DNA from: Micromonospora haikouensis
GTDB lineage: Bacteria > Actinomycetota > Actinomycetes > Mycobacteriales > Micromonosporaceae
Length of the DNA stretch: 64,000 nt
Assembly: GCF_900091595.1 (NCBI RefSeq)
Contig: NZ_FMCW01000013.1
Span: 124,001 to 188,000, forward strand
Direction of reading: 5' to 3'
How positions within the stretch are numbered: the first letter of the stretch is position 1; every line of letters begins with the position of its first letter. The position numbers were made by a program, and so were the translations under genes. The notes beneath the pieces are model-generated. The model had not been told where the DNA came from and made no database searches. It saw only the letters and a list, made by a program, of their open reading frames with translations. Below, in pieces: positions 39,032-51,559 of this stretch.

Positions 39032-39185
39032 CCCGCACGGTCGTCGTCACCGTCGCGACCAGCGGGATCGGCCGGGCGGCGGCCCGGGAGTTCGCCGCGC
39101 GCGGCGACCGCCCCGCCGCGAGGTGTCGGTGGGCCGGGCCAACCTGGTGCTGCGGTTCGGCTTCACCGTCGGGTGGCGACCATGA
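39028..39185 (+). pseudogene. Short-chain dehydrogenase (SDR) remnant
   Basis: The GTG at 39028 overlaps the stop of the dehydrogenase remnant (GTGA). It encodes about 24 residues of a normal SDR N-terminus (TRTVVVTVATSGIGRAAARE), though the first glycine of the TGxxxGIG motif has become Val. After RGDR the frame slips, and a second frame gives REVSVGRANLVLRFGFTVGW, which resembles the C-terminal end of such SDRs, and stops at 39185. Nearly all of the protein (about 200 residues) is gone. The ancestral pair was probably a two-gene redox operon. Confidence 0.75.
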
Positions 39186-39285
39186 CGCGCCGGTCACGAT
39201 GAGCAACAGCAGGAGGCACGGGGAGCGACGACTTCGCCTAGGGTGGCGGGACGGAAGATCCGTTACCACCCACGGGGAGAGACGA

Positions 39286-40293
39286 GTGACGATCAGAGTG
39301 AACCGCAGGGCCGCGCTGGGCATCGGCACGGTGGCCACCGCCGGCACGGTGCTCGGCGCCGCCGCGCCCGCGTCCGCCGCCGGTCGGCCCCGGGTGGCGA
39401 CCACCCCGGCCCAGGCCGCCGCCCAGGTCGCCGCGAGCTATGCGCGGCAGACCGCGCGGGCCGGGGGCAACTGGCAGGCGTACGTGAGCGTCGCCGACGG
39501 CGCCGCCGCGCCGCTGGTGGCCGTCGCGGACGAGGCGGACCGGCGCATCGAGGCGTACAGCGTAAACAAGATCGCCGTGGCCGTGGCGGTGCTGGACAAG
39601 GTCGACCGGGGGCTGCTCACGCTCGCCCAGCGGGTCGACGTGACCGCGTCCATCGTGATCCCCGGCGGGGACGGGATCTTCAGCCTCGACGGCGCGTACC
39701 CGAGCAGCGTCACCCTGGGGCACGCCCTGGCGGCCCTGCTGACGGTCTCCGACGACACCGCCGTGCGGCTCTGCGGCCTGGTCTGCCCGGCCGCCGAGCT
39801 GAACCAGATCCTGGTCGCGAAGGGCTTCCCGAACACGCAGGTGCAGCCGGTGGCCAACCCGAACCGGTTCTACCTCGGCACCAGCACGCCACGGGAGACG
39901 CACGACCTGCTGCGGGCGCTGGTGGGCGGCACGCTGCTATCGGCGTCCTCGACGGCGTTCCTGCTCGGCCTGCTGCGCTCCCCCATCGCGTTCACCGACG
40001 GGGTGCGGCGCGAGATGTCCTCGGCCGAGCGGGCCCGGGTCGCCACCAAGGCGGGCTGGTTCGACACCGCCCGGCACGAGGCCGGGATCGTCTTCGACGC
40101 CGTCGGGGCGCCGGTGCTGACGTACGCCCTGTTCGCTGACGGGCAGGCCGGCGCGGACGACTTCGGCGCGACCCACCCGGCGGTGCAGGCCCGGGCCCGG
40201 ATGGGCTGCGTCTTCCTGGCCGCCGTGGCGGGGCTGGCCGGCGCCGGCCCCACCCACCGGGCGGCCGCCTGGCGGCCCAGCAACGGCGGCTGA
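39286..40293 (+). CDS. Serine hydrolase, class A beta-lactamase-like fold
   Basis: A 335-residue exported protein. GTG 39286 follows GGGGAGA. The signal resembles a Tat signal (RVNRRAALGIGTVATAGTVL, ending ASA near 32). The penicillin-recognising signatures are present: S92-V-N-K95 (SxxK nucleophile), S153-D-D (SxN-like) and K253-A-G (KTG-like). SDD in place of SDN and KAG in place of KTG make true beta-lactamase activity uncertain; a peptidase or esterase role is possible. It stands alone between the dehydrogenase remnants and a metallo-hydrolase gene. Confidence 0.82.
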   Translation: MTIRVNRRAALGIGTVATAGTVLGAAAPASAAGRPRVATTPAQAAAQVAASYARQTARAGGNWQAYVSVADGAAAPLVAVADEADRRIEAYSVNKIAVAVAVLDKVDRGLLTLAQRVDVTASIVIPGGDGIFSLDGAYPSSVTLGHALAALLTVSDDTAVRLCGLVCPAAELNQILVAKGFPNTQVQPVANPNRFYLGTSTPRETHDLLRALVGGTLLSASSTAFLLGLLRSPIAFTDGVRREMSSAERARVATKAGWFDTARHEAGIVFDAVGAPVLTYALFADGQAGADDFGATHPAVQARARMGCVFLAAVAGLAGAGPTHRAAAWRPSNGG

Positions 40294-40403
40294 CCCCGCG
40301 CCACGCGGCGGCCGGGCGGCACCCGCGCGGCCGGCTGCCGGGCGCGCGGGTGCGGTGGCGGACTACGGTGTACTGCGGGACTCGGCGGAGGGGGCGGGAC
40401 ACG

Positions 40404-41549
40404 ATGGGGGCACCAGCGGAACAGGTCGCCCAGCGGGCGTTGGCGCGGCGGCTGCGCGGCGCGGCCGGGCTCGCCGCCCTGGCCGGCCTGGCCTGGGTGG
40501 CCCGGGACGTGCCGGCCGCCCTCGGCGGGCGGCTCAACGGGGCCCGCGCCGAGCGGGCGGCCCGCTCCCCGCAGTTCCGCGACGGCGCCTTCCGCAACCG
40601 GGCGAGCACCCGGACGATGGCCGGTGCGCCCGACCGCAACCTGGTCCGCGAGCTGATCTTCGGCAAGCAGAAGCGCCGGCCGACCGCCGCCGTGCCGCTG
40701 GTGCGCCCGGCCGACCCGGCGGCCACCGCCGCCGACGAGCGCGAACTGGGCGTCGTCTGGTATGGCCACGCCTCCGCGCTGATCGAGATCGAGGGCCACC
40801 GGGTGCTGGTCGACCCGGTGTGGAGCGACCGGTGCTCGCCGTCGGCGCTGGTCGGGCCGCGCCGGCTGCACGAGCCCCCGGTGGGCCTGCACGAGCTGCC
40901 CGCCGTGGACGCGATCCTGATCTCCCACGACCACTACGACCACCTCGACATGGCCACCGTGCGGGCGCTGACCGCCGGCCAGTCCACGCCGTTCGTGGTG
41001 CCGCTGGGGGTCGGGGCGCACCTGGAGCGGTGGGGCGTGCCGGAGGACCGGATCGTCGAGCTGGACTGGGCGGAGAGCCACCGGGTTGGCGGTTTGACGA
41101 TCACCGCGACCGCCGCCCAGCACTTCTCCGGCCGGGGGCTGCGCCGCGACGGCACGCTGTGGAGCTCGTGGGTGGTGGCCGGTGCGCACCGTCGGGTCTT
41201 CTACACCGGCGACTCCGGCTACTTCGACGGGTACGCCGAGATCGGCGCCGAGCACGGCCCGTTCGACGTGACGCTGATGCAGATCGGCGCGTACGACCGG
41301 GCGTGGCCGAGCATCCACATGTTCCCGGAGGAGGCCGTCGCCGCCCACCTCGACCTGCGCGGTGGGCTGCTCCTGCCGGTGCACTGGGCGACGTTCAACC
41401 TGGCGCTGCACGACTGGTCGGAGCCGGTGGACCGGCTGTGGGCGGAGGCGAAGGCCCGCGACGTGCGGCTGGCGGTGCCCCGCCCCGGCGAGCGGGTGGT
41501 CGTCGACGACCCACCGGCGGTCGACGGCTGGTGGCAGTCGATCGCCTGA
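40404..41549 (+). CDS. MBL-fold metallohydrolase (NAPE-PLD/UlaG-like)
   Basis: A 381-residue protein with a metallo-beta-lactamase fold. ATG 40404 follows GGGG-rich sequence and opens a short basic segment with one hydrophobic stretch (GLAALAGLAWVARDVPAALG, about 22-41), probably a membrane anchor. The zinc motif is HDHYDH (175-180), preceded by WYGHASALIEIEGHRVLVDP and followed by AQHFSGRGLRRD near 232 and FYTGDSGY near 260 with the bridging Asp; PVHWATF near 327 gives the last His. The arrangement is that of phospholipase-D-like NAPE hydrolases. The substrate is unknown. Confidence 0.85.
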   Translation: MGAPAEQVAQRALARRLRGAAGLAALAGLAWVARDVPAALGGRLNGARAERAARSPQFRDGAFRNRASTRTMAGAPDRNLVRELIFGKQKRRPTAAVPLVRPADPAATAADERELGVVWYGHASALIEIEGHRVLVDPVWSDRCSPSALVGPRRLHEPPVGLHELPAVDAILISHDHYDHLDMATVRALTAGQSTPFVVPLGVGAHLERWGVPEDRIVELDWAESHRVGGLTITATAAQHFSGRGLRRDGTLWSSWVVAGAHRRVFYTGDSGYFDGYAEIGAEHGPFDVTLMQIGAYDRAWPSIHMFPEEAVAAHLDLRGGLLLPVHWATFNLALHDWSEPVDRLWAEAKARDVRLAVPRPGERVVVDDPPAVDGWWQSIA

Positions 41550-41715
41550 GGGACCGCCGCCCGTCGCGGCCCGCCCCGGCCTGCCGCCCGGCTCGTAACC
41601 CGGGGCGTCTCGCCTCGTTGGACCAGACCTAGTCGCCGTTATCGGCACCCGTCGCGAACGGGCGTCGCCCGCACCGGGCAGCGCCGTTCGCAGAGGAGAC
41701 GACAAGGACACGGTC

Positions 41716-42921
41716 GTGGGCAACCTTCGCATCGCCATCCTGCTGCGCACCGCCGAGGGCTGCCTCTGGACGCTTCCCCAGATCGACGAGCTGCGGCGGC
41801 GCGACCACGAGGTGATCGCGATCCTCCCGGCGGGGCCAGGCGCGTTGCGGGATCAGTTGCGGGCGCGCGGCGTCGAGACGCTGGACTCCCCGTTCGACTT
41901 CCGGTTCCGCCCCACGCCGGGGACGGTGCGGGGGCTGTGGCGACTGCGCCGGCTGCTGCGCGGGCTACGGCCGGACGTCCTGAACTACCACCTGTACGCG
42001 GCGGCCCTGGCCGCCCGGGTAGCGGCGTTCCGGCTTCCGCTGCGCCGGGTGCACATGGTCGCCGGGCCGCTCTACCTGGAGTCGCCGGTGGTCCGTCCCG
42101 TGGAGCGCCTGCTGTGGCGGCTGGACGACCTCATCATCTGCTGCACGCAGCACATCTCCACGCACTACCAGGCCCTCGGTTGCCCGGCCGAGCGGCGGCC
42201 GGTGGCCCAGTACGGGGTCGACCTGGGCCACTTCGACCCCGCCCGGGTGGCGCCGGGCCCCGCCGCCTCGGCCCGCGCCTCGGTCCGGGCGGAGCTCGGC
42301 CTCGACGACGACGTGTTCGTCGCGCTCATGGTGGCGAACACGTACACGCCGAAGCGGATCGCGTTCCCCGGCCAGAACATCAAGGGCCACGACGTCCTGC
42401 TGGAGGCGTGGCGCGACTTCCACGCCGCGCATCCACGGTCGCGGCTGCTGATGGTGGGGGTGGGCTTCACCGAGGCCGGCGAGGCGCACCGCAGGCGGCT
42501 GATGGACATGTTCGCCGACGACCGGAGCGTGGTGTGGTTGGGTCGCCTGCCCGACCTGCGCCCCTACTTCCTGGCCGCCGACGTCAACGTGACGCCGTCG
42601 CTGTCGGAGGGCAGCAACGGGGTGGTGCGCGAGGCGTCCGCCATGGGCTGTCCCAGCGTCGTCAGCGACGCCGGAGGGCTGCCCGAGGCGGTGGACGACA
42701 GCTTCGCCTGGATCGTGCCGCGGGGCGACCCGGCCGCCCTGCGGGAGTCGCTCTCGGCCGCCCACCGCGCCTTCGCCGCCGGGGATCTCGCCGCCATGGG
42801 TCGTCGCGCGCGGGAGCACGCGCTGCGGGCGTTCGACCGCACGGCGGCGGCGGAGGCCGTGGCCGACATGATGACGCGCCGTCGTCCCCGGGACCGCGCC
42901 GCCGACGTGCCGGTTCCGTAA
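41716..42921 (+). CDS. Glycosyltransferase family 4 protein (GT-A1)
   Basis: A 401-residue GT-B glycosyltransferase that begins the glycan cluster. N-terminal LRIAILLRTAEGCLWTLPQI starts the acceptor domain; RRVHMVAGPLYLESPVV near 113 and VERLLWRLDD near 134 are shared almost word for word with the protein at 45615. The donor domain contains NIKGHDVLLEAW near 220 and the retaining-enzyme EX7E-like motif SEGSNGVVREASAMGCPSVV near 297. The GTG start has AGGAGA about 17 nt upstream, so initiation is not certain. It probably adds a sugar to a lipid-linked oligosaccharide at the inner face of the membrane. Confidence 0.85.
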   Translation: MGNLRIAILLRTAEGCLWTLPQIDELRRRDHEVIAILPAGPGALRDQLRARGVETLDSPFDFRFRPTPGTVRGLWRLRRLLRGLRPDVLNYHLYAAALAARVAAFRLPLRRVHMVAGPLYLESPVVRPVERLLWRLDDLIICCTQHISTHYQALGCPAERRPVAQYGVDLGHFDPARVAPGPAASARASVRAELGLDDDVFVALMVANTYTPKRIAFPGQNIKGHDVLLEAWRDFHAAHPRSRLLMVGVGFTEAGEAHRRRLMDMFADDRSVVWLGRLPDLRPYFLAADVNVTPSLSEGSNGVVREASAMGCPSVVSDAGGLPEAVDDSFAWIVPRGDPAALRESLSAAHRAFAAGDLAAMGRRAREHALRAFDRTAAAEAVADMMTRRRPRDRAADVPVP

Positions 42922-42994
42922 CGTCCACGCGCGATCTCGGTTAACTGGGTGTAAGCGCCACGGATCACCACGTACCTGTCGCCCGGAGGCCCTG

Positions 42995-44158
<1,164 letters not shown>

Positions 44159-44220
44159 CCCACCCGGCACCCGGCCGGGCGGCAGCGTGGGGCAGGCGGG
44201 CAACGCCGCATCCCCGGCCC

Positions 44221-44259
44221 GGCCGGGTCCGGTCAGTACGGCCGGGTCCCGGTCAGAAC
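44221..44259. repeat. 19/20-nt tandem repeat between converging genes
   Basis: GGCCGGGTCCGGTCAGTAC (44221-44239) is followed directly by a near-copy with one inserted C and one change (44240-44259). It lies just before the stop of the dehydratase gene on the other strand. Confidence 0.65.
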
Positions 44260-44263
44260 GCGG

Positions 44264-45304
44264 TCATCCCGCCAGCGCCGGGTCGCACAGGGCCAGTTCC
44301 GCCCGGACCTGCGGGAGGGTGAGCAGCAGTTCCATGATCTCCGGCACGTCCAGCCGCCGGGCGGTGGCGGAACTGAGCTCGGGCAGCGCCGGCAGTCCGA
44401 TCCGGCCCTCGGTGACGTAGGACGCGTAGCTGAGCCGCCTGGCGTCGACCGGCAGCCGGTAGAAGTCGCCGAAGTCCTCGGCGCGGGCCAGCTCCTCGCG
44501 GCTGGCCATCGTCTCGAACTGCTTCTCGCCGTGGCGGACGCCGATCACGTCGTACTTCGGGGGCACGTCGAAGAGCTGGCACAGGGCGACGACGAGGTCC
44601 CCGACCGTGCAGGCGCCGGCCTTGCGGACGAAGATGTCGCCGGCGTGGGCGTGCTGGAACGCGTGCTCGACCAACTCCACGGAGTCGGCCAGCGACATCA
44701 TGAACCGGGTCATGTCGGGATCGGTGACGGTGGGCACGACCCCGGCCTTGATCTGCTCGATGAAGATCGGGATCACCGAGCCCCGCGAGTACATGACGTT
44801 GCCGTACCGGACGCAGGAGACGACGGTCGCGCCGCCCGAGCTGCCCCGGGCGTGGGCCTGCGCCAGCTTCTCCATCATCCCCTTGCTCATGCCCATCGCG
44901 CTGACCGGGTGGACCGCCTTGTCGGTGCTCAGCATCACCACGGAGCCGACGCCGTGCCGATCCGCCGCCTCGATCACGTTCGCGCTGCCCACGACGTTGG
45001 TCCGGAACGCTTCCAGCGGGAAGAACTCGCAGGAGGGGACCTGCTTGAGCGCCGCGGCGTGGAAGACGAAGTCGACTCCCCGGGTGGCGCGCACGACGCT
45101 GTCGAGGTCACGGACGTCACCGAGGTGGTAGGAGACCCGGTCGTCGGCGAGGGTTCGGCGCATGACGTCCTGCTTGGCCTCGTCCCGGCTGAGGACGCGC
45201 ACCTCCGCGACGTCGCGGTCCAGCAGCCGCCGCACCATCGTCTGGCCGAACGAGCCGGTCCCTCCGGTGATCAGCACACGGCGACCAACAGTCGAGCAAG
45301 TCAT
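44264..45304 (-). CDS. UDP-HexNAc 4,6-dehydratase, CapE/PglF-type SDR
   Basis: A 346-residue extended SDR that dehydrates UDP-GlcNAc to a 4-keto-6-deoxy sugar. ATG 45304 has AGGAGA with good spacing. ITGGTGSFG (12-20) binds NADP, FHAAALKQVPSCEFFP near 81 is the family signature, STDKA (126-130) holds the catalytic Thr-Asp-Lys, and M137-x3-K141 (AMGMSK) replaces the usual Tyr-x3-Lys, as in CapE and PglF/WbpM. VRYGNVMYSRGSVIPIF near 163 and HGEKQFETM near 265 bind substrate. There are no membrane helices, which fits the short soluble CapE form. Whether C5 is inverted cannot be told from sequence. Confidence 0.9.
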   Translation of the reverse strand: MTCSTVGRRVLITGGTGSFGQTMVRRLLDRDVAEVRVLSRDEAKQDVMRRTLADDRVSYHLGDVRDLDSVVRATRGVDFVFHAAALKQVPSCEFFPLEAFRTNVVGSANVIEAADRHGVGSVVMLSTDKAVHPVSAMGMSKGMMEKLAQAHARGSSGGATVVSCVRYGNVMYSRGSVIPIFIEQIKAGVVPTVTDPDMTRFMMSLADSVELVEHAFQHAHAGDIFVRKAGACTVGDLVVALCQLFDVPPKYDVIGVRHGEKQFETMASREELARAEDFGDFYRLPVDARRLSYASYVTEGRIGLPALPELSSATARRLDVPEIMELLLTLPQVRAELALCDPALAG

Positions 45305-45614
45305 CCAAGTTCTCCTATTTCTTGGAGCGGCGCCGGCCTTCCTGGCTCCGCGCAGCAGCCACTGCGGACGGTCACGGGCCGCCGAGCTGCACGGCAACCG
45401 GTTCAACGAAGGGTCAGAGTACAGGGAAACGCCAGAAAGGTGCATATTGTCCGCTTCGTCGCCGGTGATCGACCGCGCGACCTGCCGGCCCGCCCCGGGG
45501 GTTCGGCCGTGGCCAAGGGGGCGGTCCGGTCGTTCAACGGGAGTGGAGCCCCTTCGTCCCCGGCAGGGACACCTCCGCCACCGTCCCGCCCGCCGCCCGA
45601 GAAGGACCCCCGCC
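45305..45614. other. Divergent promoter region between dehydratase and GT-A2
   Basis: This 310-nt segment has no credible gene. It contains an AT-richer part (AACGAAGGGTCAGAGTACAG to GGTGCATATTGTCC, 45404-45450) in an otherwise GC-rich setting, which probably holds promoters for one or both directions. I see no clear palindrome. Confidence 0.5.
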
Positions 45615-46865
45615 ATGAGTCCACCCAGCAGGTCGCACCGGCTACGCGTCGCGGTGCTGCTCAAGACGAACACCGGCGGCAGGTGGATCCTGCCGCAGGT
45701 GGACGAGCTGCGCGGGCGCGGACACGAGGTCGTGGTGATCCTGCCCGCCGGGGACGGGCCGCTCACCGGGGAACTACGGCGACGGGGCGTACGCGTCGCC
45801 GAGTCGCCGTTCGACTTCCGGGTCGGCCCCGGCGCCCCCGTCGGCCTGCTCGGCCTGCGGCGGTTGATCCGCCGGCTGGACCCGGACGTGCTCCACTACC
45901 ACCTGCTCGCCTCCGCCTTCGCCGCCCGGGCGGCCACCGTGGGCCTGGCCCTGCGCCGCGTGCACATGGTGGCCGGACCGGCGTACCTGGAGTCCCGCCC
46001 CATCCGCCTCGTCGAGCGGCTGCTGTGGCGGCTCGACGACGCCATCGTCTGCGGCTGCCAGCACGCCTCGAACCGGTACGGGGCGATGGGCTGCCCGCCC
46101 CACCGCCGCCCGGTGGCCTCCTACGGGGTGAACACCGAGCGGTTCCGGCCGGACTGGTCGGCCGGTCCGCGCCCTGACGACCACCCGGACCCCTGGTCCG
46201 ACGGCCACGGCGGTCCGGCGTACGCCGAGGCGCGGGCCAAGGCCCGGGCCGAACTGGGCGTCGCCGACGACGTCTTCCTGGCCGTCATGGTCGCCTACGT
46301 CTACCCGCCGAGGCGGCTGGTCAACAGGGGACGGGGGATCAAGGGGCACGACGTGCTCCTGCCCGCGTGGCGGCGGTTCCGGTCGACCCACCCGAAGGCG
46401 CACCTGTTGATCATCGGTGACGGCTGGGGCGACGCGGGCGAGACCTACCGCCGCCGGCTGCTCGACCGGTTCGGCGTCGCGGAGGACCCCGGGATCACCT
46501 GGCTCACCGGCGTCGACGACGTGCGCCCCTGGTACGCGGCGGCCGACGTCAGCGTCAGCCCCTCCCTCGGCGAGAGCCACGGCGCGGCGGTGGAGGCCGG
46601 GGCGATGGCCGTGCCGAGCATCGTCAGCGATGCCGGTGGCCTGCCCGAGACGGTCGACGAGCACAGCGGGTGGATCGTTCCGGCCGACGACGTGCCGGCC
46701 CTGACCGACGCGCTCCGCCTCGCGTACCGGGAGTTCGAGGCCGGACGGCTGCCCCGGCGCGGCCGGGCGGCCCGCAGCCTGATGGTGCGACGGTTCGACA
46801 ACCGGCGCTCGGCCGTCGCCGTCGCGGACGTCCTCGAATCCGTCGTGGCCACCGGCGGACGCTAA
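45615..46865 (+). CDS. Glycosyltransferase family 4 protein (GT-A2)
   Basis: A 416-residue GT-B glycosyltransferase paralogous to GT-A1: LRVAVLLKTNTGGRWILPQV at the N-terminus, RRVHMVAGPAYLESRPI near 118, VERLLWRLDDAIVCGCQHAS near 138, GIKGHDVLLPAWRRF near 244, and the donor-site SLGESHGAAVEAGAMAVPSI near 322. Compared with GT-A1 it has a ~15-residue Asp/Pro/Gly insertion near 190-205. ATG 45615 follows GAGAAGGA. It is transcribed away from the dehydratase gene and is followed by the unrelated dgt gene on the other strand. Donor and acceptor are unknown. Confidence 0.85.
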   Translation: MSPPSRSHRLRVAVLLKTNTGGRWILPQVDELRGRGHEVVVILPAGDGPLTGELRRRGVRVAESPFDFRVGPGAPVGLLGLRRLIRRLDPDVLHYHLLASAFAARAATVGLALRRVHMVAGPAYLESRPIRLVERLLWRLDDAIVCGCQHASNRYGAMGCPPHRRPVASYGVNTERFRPDWSAGPRPDDHPDPWSDGHGGPAYAEARAKARAELGVADDVFLAVMVAYVYPPRRLVNRGRGIKGHDVLLPAWRRFRSTHPKAHLLIIGDGWGDAGETYRRRLLDRFGVAEDPGITWLTGVDDVRPWYAAADVSVSPSLGESHGAAVEAGAMAVPSIVSDAGGLPETVDEHSGWIVPADDVPALTDALRLAYREFEAGRLPRRGRAARSLMVRRFDNRRSAVAVADVLESVVATGGR

Positions 46866-46931
46866 CCACAGGGTCCCTCCGCCGCCGGGCCGCGGGGCGC
46901 GACGGCACCCGGCCGCGCCGACGGCGGGCGG

Positions 46932-48443
46932 TCAGAGCACGAAGGCGTCGGTCCAGAGCGCGCCGGAGCGGCCCGACAGCGCGTCGAGCATCGCGACCGC
47001 CTGCCCGTCGGTGAGCTGCGCGACGAAGTCGATGATCGCCCGGCCCCGGGCCCGGCCGATCCGGTCCGGCGTACGCGGGTGCAGCTCCGCCTCGGCCAGC
47101 TCGACCAGGTCGTGCAGCCGGCGGGGCAGTCGGGACTCCTCCTCCGGGTCGAGCAGCCACTCCCACAGCGCCTCGACGAGGGTGCCGAGCAGCCGCGCCT
47201 GGCCCCGCTGGTGCAGGGCCAGGTCGGGGCGGGCCAGCACGAACCGGTGGTGGACGAACTTGAGCACCTGCACCTCGTGCCACTGGGCCGGGGCGAGCAG
47301 CACGTGCCCGGAACGCACCGAGGGGGCCCGCGTCACGGTGATCGCGTCGACGAACCGGGTGGTCCACCGGGCGGAGAACCGGGCCACGTACTGTTCCGCC
47401 TCGATCGAGCCGTCGAACGGCAGCGCGAGCAGCCCCTCGACCAGCTCCTGCCGGACGTGCTCGACGGCGGCGGCGAACGCCTCGTCGTCGGCGATCCAGC
47501 CGTCCTTGCGGTGTAGTTGCCGGCGCAGCCGCTCGATGGCGGCCCCGGGCCGGCGGCCCACCCCGTCCAGCGCGGGGCCGGTGACCGCCCGCAGGTGATC
47601 GCCCTCCCGCTGCCAGGCCATCAGCTCGGCGGCGACGGCGCCCTGCTGGAGCACCCCGACCCGGTAGAAGTCCTCCACGTCGTGGATGGCGTACGCGATG
47701 TCGTCGGCGGTGTCCATCACCGACGCCTCGACGGTCTGCTGCCAGTCGGCGATCCGCCCGGCGAACGGCTCCCGGGCCTGGCGCAGATCGGCCAGCTCCG
47801 TGCGGTACGCGCCGAACTTCGCCGACCCGCTGTCCGGGTCGTCGGCGGGCACGGCGGCACCCCGGGGCGGCGGGACGAGGTGCCGGGGGTGCGGGTCCGG
47901 GTGGTCCAGCCGGGTCCACGGGTACTTCAGCAGGGCCGCCCGGACCGCCGCCGTCAGGTCCAGGCCGGTGGTCGCCGCGCCGCGGATCTCGGTGCTGGTG
48001 ACGATCCGGTACGACTGGGCGTTGCCCTCGAAGCCGTCGGCGAGGCCCAGCCGCTGGCGGGCCAGCCGGTCGAGCACCCGCTCCCCGAGATGCCCGAACG
48101 GCGGGTGCCCGAGGTCGTGGGCGAGGGCGGCGGCCTCCACCACGTCGGGGTCGCAGCCGCCGAGGGACGCCAGCAGGTCCCGCCACCGCTCGTCGGCGGT
48201 GAGCCGCTCGGCGATGGCGCGGGCGACCTGGGCCACCTTGAGGCTGTGGGTGAGCCGGTTGTGCACCAGCAGGCCGGAGCCACCCGGGCTGATCACCTGG
48301 GTGACGCCGGCCAGCCGGGCGAAGAAGGGCGAGGCCACGATCCGGTCCCGGTCGGCCCGGAACGGGCTGGCGGCGAGGTCGCCGAGGGTCCGCGCGCTGC
48401 CGCCGAAGAGCCGCCGCGCCCGCGGGTCAGCGGGATGTTCCAT
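46932..48443 (-). CDS. dgt: Deoxyguanosinetriphosphate triphosphohydrolase-like protein
   Basis: A 503-residue HD-domain dNTPase that cuts dNTPs to deoxynucleoside and triphosphate. [10 protein letters not shown] near residue 61-70 supplies the first metal His (H66), [19 protein letters not shown] near 105 has the HD pair (H109, D110), and [20 protein letters not shown] near 262 contains the last Asp. [12 protein letters not shown] near 140 contacts substrate. ATG 48443 is weakly preceded by a ribosome site; an in-frame GTG three codons upstream is possible. It belongs to housekeeping DNA metabolism and interrupts the glycan cluster. Confidence 0.92.
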   Translation of the reverse strand: MEHPADPRARRLFGGSARTLGDLAASPFRADRDRIVASPFFARLAGVTQVISPGGSGLLVHNRLTHSLKVAQVARAIAERLTADERWRDLLASLGGCDPDVVEAAALAHDLGHPPFGHLGERVLDRLARQRLGLADGFEGNAQSYRIVTSTEIRGAATTGLDLTAAVRAALLKYPWTRLDHPDPHPRHLVPPPRGAAVPADDPDSGSAKFGAYRTELADLRQAREPFAGRIADWQQTVEASVMDTADDIAYAIHDVEDFYRVGVLQQGAVAAELMAWQREGDHLRAVTGPALDGVGRRPGAAIERLRRQLHRKDGWIADDEAFAAAVEHVRQELVEGLLALPFDGSIEAEQYVARFSARWTTRFVDAITVTRAPSVRSGHVLLAPAQWHEVQVLKFVHHRFVLARPDLALHQRGQARLLGTLVEALWEWLLDPEEESRLPRRLHDLVELAEAELHPRTPDRIGRARGRAIIDFVAQLTDGQAVAMLDALSGRSGALWTDAFVL

Positions 48444-48566
48444 GATCGCCACGCTAGCGCAGCCGGTGGCGCCGCACGTCGGCTCGGCCCCGGCGGGGGT
48501 GCCGCGCGGCGTCGGGGGCGGGCGGCACAATGCAGGGCGGAACCCACACGAAGGCGGATGAAGATC

Positions 48567-51014
<2,448 letters not shown>

Positions 51015-51025
51015 GGTTGCGGAGG

Positions 51026-51066
51026 CGCCGCCGAGCTGGTGTCGTGACCGACTCGGCTCGGCGGCG
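51026..51066 (+). terminator. tex terminator hairpin
   Basis: CGCCGCCGAGC (51026-51036) and GCTCGGCGGCG (51056-51066) form a perfect 11-bp stem with a 19-nt loop, starting 12 nt after the tex stop. Confidence 0.65.
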
Positions 51067-51111
51067 TGACCGGGGACGCGGGCCCATGACACGGGCGCGT
51101 GACCGCGCGCG

Positions 51112-51117
51112 TACCGT
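51112..51117 (+). promoter_or_regulatory. Leaderless -10 box
   Basis: TACCGT lies exactly 7 nt before GTG 51125 with no ribosome site, marking a leaderless start and favouring this GTG over the ATG at 51087. Confidence 0.55.
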
Positions 51118-51124
51118 CGGCGGC

Positions 51125-51559
51125 GTGGGTGAGGACGACGACCTTCGGTGGCGGGAGCGGCAGCGGCACGCGGTGCGGGCGCATGCGGCGGCCGACGCCG
51201 AACAGCGCGCCGCGGAGCAGGCGGAGGCCGCGGAGCTGGTGGCCCGGTTCGCCGCCGAGGCGCTGCGGCGCGGGCTGCGCAGCGAGCCGCTGCGGGCGAT
51301 CGGCTACGACGGTCGCGGCCACTACCGCACCCGGATCACCGGCTGGTACGTGGACCGGGCCCGCACCCGCGCCGTGGACACCGAGGGTCGCTTCTATCTG
51401 CTCGCCGTGCCGCGCAGCCTGCGGGCGCGGTTGTTCGGGGCGGAGCCGGAGCCCACCCCGCCGCCGCTGGTGGTCGGGCGCGGCGGCCGGGACGGCGAGT
51501 CGGTGCCCCTGGCGACCTTGCTCAGCCTGCGTCTCGAGGCGGGCGACGACTGGCGGTGA
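51125..51559 (+). CDS. Conserved hypothetical protein (144 aa)
   Basis: A 144-residue protein. Residues 1-50 form a charged Ala/Arg/Glu helix (LRWRERQRHAVRAHAAADAE, then AEAAELVARFAAEALRRG) that may be a coiled coil. The second half is a small beta-rich domain (IGYDGRGHYRTRITGWYVD, then TEGRFYLLAVP). I do not recognise the family; similar proteins occur in actinomycetes. The GTG start is set by the -10 spacing. Its 3' end overlaps the DUF389 gene on the opposite strand by 38 nt, so the two transcripts are partly antisense. Confidence 0.65.
   Translation: MGEDDDLRWRERQRHAVRAHAAADAEQRAAEQAEAAELVARFAAEALRRGLRSEPLRAIGYDGRGHYRTRITGWYVDRARTRAVDTEGRFYLLAVPRSLRARLFGAEPEPTPPPLVVGRGGRDGESVPLATLLSLRLEAGDDWR

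Noticed and set aside
39286..40293. Clinical-type class A beta-lactamase
   Set aside because: SDN and KTG motifs are replaced by SDD and KAG, and the Omega-loop Glu is not evident; kept as beta-lactamase-like serine hydrolase.
47517..48557. Long in-frame extension 5' of tex
   Set aside because: It is antisense to dgt and unrelated to Tex; the domain begins at 48567.
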